From assembly GCA_018398585.1 (NCBI GenBank), contig JAGTTD010000013.1, positions 30,707,131 through 30,771,130 on the forward strand: a stretch of DNA of 64,000 nucleotides, read 5' to 3'. The DNA comes from Simmondsia chinensis. Taxonomy: Eukaryota; Streptophyta; Magnoliopsida; Caryophyllales; Simmondsiaceae. The notes below the pieces were generated by a model. The model was given only the letters and a program-made list of their open reading frames with translations, ran no database searches and had not been told where the DNA came from. Positions 62,398 to 64,000 of this stretch are shown here, piece after piece (the first letter of the stretch is position 1; the number at the start of each line of letters is the position of its first letter). A program made the position numbers and the translations under genes.

Positions 62398-62995
62398 ATT
62401 GACTGTGATGTATCTCGACCTGGTTTATACAGGTTCAATGAGTAAGTTATAGTTCAATTCGAATGTACACTGTAATAAATTATTGTCCCTCCCCATGATG
62501 TTGACAGTGTTGGGCAATCCATAGCCATTGTTTGGTGGTGTGAGCTGAGTCACACTTGATGGAACCCAGTAATTGTTACTAAGGTGATAAGGTTGAGTCT
62601 TGGCTCTTAATGGACCCATAGCCATTATTGGTGGTGCGAAGTAACACGCACTTGATGGGATCCAAATATGTAGGTGTGGGGGTGTGGCCGCTCCCTATGA
62701 AGGTTAGAGACTTGCCTTCTAGAGCACCTATGAGAATCCAGGATGGACGCATGGCCGATAAAGGCGTCAAACTGCGGGATTTGCTAAGATATTTTGAGCT
62801 TGGTGTGTGCTCAGGTGAAAGACTATACAACCTCTTGTCAAGTTCAAAACGAAAGTTACCTAACAAGCTGTTGGTCTTAAACTTGTGATTTACTAGGTGT
62901 CGATTCAAGTCGCGAGACATTGACATTGAAAACTAAGCTTGTCCTGTTGCCCAAACTAATATCCTTATTTTAGCTTTGTGACATTTGTGGGGGAC
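62398..62995 (+). repeat. copia 3' non-coding region with a direct repeat
   Basis: CCATAGCCATT(G/A)TTGGTGGT and the following TTGATGG block occur at 62519 and again at about 62616, a period near 97 bp, with substitutions. The rest up to the purine tract has no ORF with a known motif. Confidence 0.6.
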
Positions 62996-63786
62996 TGTTG
63001 GAAATGTAACTAAGCTAAAACCCCACTTCCCACATGGATAATTTAGTGAAGGAAGGGGTAGTTTATATATGACCATGTAACAAAGAGTACTTGAACTAAG
63101 TAATGGGTGTGAGAATGGTGGGAACCACACGCGGGCGCGCCGCTCGCCCTCCCGCCGCGCCGTGCTGTGCTCGGGCAAAGGTGTGGGTGTGGGTGTGGTT
63201 GTCCTTTTTAATTACGAGTATTTTTATTTTATCGGAAATATATTTTTTGGTCGGCCATCAATTCACCTTGTAAAGCCGCAGCCATTTCTCCCATTACTAC
63301 TTAGGGGAGCACGCCTTCAATACTAAAAATTGGACTACCTTCATTGCTGATTTTCCCAAGGGTCGCATCCCTTTGCAGCCAACCGTTGGGAGGTCATAGC
63401 TGCTCCCAAATAGCCACCATTATGCCTATAAATACCATCTCTTAGCAGCTATCTTTAGCATCCAAAATTTCAGAACAAGTTCTCCTCCTTCTCCGAAGCT
63501 CTCTTCTTCCTTCTTCTTCAAAACACTTTCTAAGTCTGGGCAAAATCTCTTAGCATCCCACCCGACTTCTAACGAGTGCACGTTAAAGGTCGGATCGCAT
63601 TAACCCTGGAGGACGGCCACCGGTTGAACTGTATGCACCCTAGCAGCGACGAAATCGTCTTTTAGGGCAGTGGCCTATACCACGGCGCGGTTGCTCGCTT
63701 GTAAGATCTTTCCTCACTTAATCAGTTAATCATTTCATTACTGTGATTGATTGGTTACTGTCTTACTCATTGTTTTTAAACTAACA
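62996..63786 (+). repeat. 3' LTR of the plus-strand copia
   Basis: 791 bp, partner of 57686-58458. Confidence 0.9.
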
Positions 63787-64000
63787 GCAAGTATTAACCG
63801 GACACTTATTCCCGCCCCAATAGGTACAAACGCATATCCGTATCCACCTCATACCCATTCTAATGTAGGTACCAAATGATTATCTATATCTAGCTATATT
63901 AATTGTTTTTAGTATTTAGAATTCAGTTGTACTTTATTATAATGTTAGATCGGGTCCATACCAGGCCTAGCATAGAAAACTGAGTATATGGAACAACTCA
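63787..64000. other. hAT MITE remainder and window end
   Basis: After the GCAAG duplication come TTCCCGCCCCAATAGGTAC and CCGTATCCACCTCATACCC, hAT MITE interior words. From about 63870 on it is AT-rich with nothing recognised. Confidence 0.5.

Larger units (their letters stand above)
57686..63786 (+). mobile_element. Complete Ty1/copia retrotransposon, mutated
   Basis: LTRs 57686-58458 (773 bp) and 62996-63786 (791 bp), TGTTGG...CTAACA. GCAAG at 57681-57685 and 63787-63791 is a perfect 5-bp duplication. The purine tract TTGTGGGGGAC precedes the 3' LTR. One Gag-Pol frame begins at ATG 58484 and is broken by several stops and two single-A insertions. Between the 5' LTR and the ATG no initiator-tRNA site is seen; instead CTAAAAGACGAT (58461-58472) is complementary to a place in the LTR itself. 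Inserted in a hAT MITE. Confidence 0.9.

Overview
This is nuclear DNA from a flowering plant, almost certainly a eudicot. It is AT-rich, has GT-AG introns, and is packed with plant transposable elements (Ty1/copia, Ty3/gypsy, TRIMs, LINEs, SINEs, CACTA, hAT and Tourist-like MITEs). I cannot name the species.

The window holds one recognisable host gene: a group IIe-type WRKY transcription factor on the + strand. Its three exons are spread over about 24.7 kb (31319-31680, 52959-53072, 55682-56048). The middle exon is only 114 bp and carries the WRKYGQK motif. The three pieces join in frame through canonical GT-AG sites into a 280-residue protein with an intact WRKY domain and zinc finger. Intron 1 is about 21.3 kb and intron 2 about 2.6 kb; both are filled with nested elements.

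Layout. 1-4014: degenerate repeats and SINE fragments. 4015-11745: large non-autonomous LTR element on the - strand with 1.3 kb LTRs and no coding capacity. 11746-15330: small tRNA-derived SINE, decayed copia gag, complete TRIM, short ORF1-only LINE and a second LINE tail. 15469-20075: decayed copia on the - strand. 21493-26671: TRIM interrupted by a 4.7 kb CACTA element (CTA target-site duplication) that has lost its catalytic transposase but keeps an open seven-exon TnpA-like gene. 26828-31007: MITE-like repeats, another ORF1-only LINE, then a TRIM and a 5S-rRNA-headed SINE just upstream of the WRKY TATA box. 31681-52958 (intron 1): 5S-headed SINEs, a three-LTR TRIM array, a 1.7 kb unit in three tandem copies, and a gypsy element whose 5' LTR is split by a LINE and whose pol region is split by a younger non-autonomous LTR element. 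53073-55681 (intron 2): a hAT MITE inside another MITE, and a Tourist-like MITE inside a TRIM fragment. 57686-63786: complete but mutated copia element with a perfect GCAAG duplication, sitting in a second copy of the hAT MITE.

The order of events in intron 1 can be read from nesting: gypsy insertion, LINE insertion into its 5' LTR, then tandem triplication of a segment spanning the outer flank, half of the LTR and half of the LINE. The gypsy pol region was separately interrupted by a young LTR element. The most noteworthy items are the dispersed WRKY gene, SINEs with a full antisense 5S rRNA head, LINEs that end directly after ORF1, the CACTA element with a selectively preserved accessory gene, and a copia element whose presumed primer-binding site is complementary to its own LTR rather than to the usual initiator tRNA.
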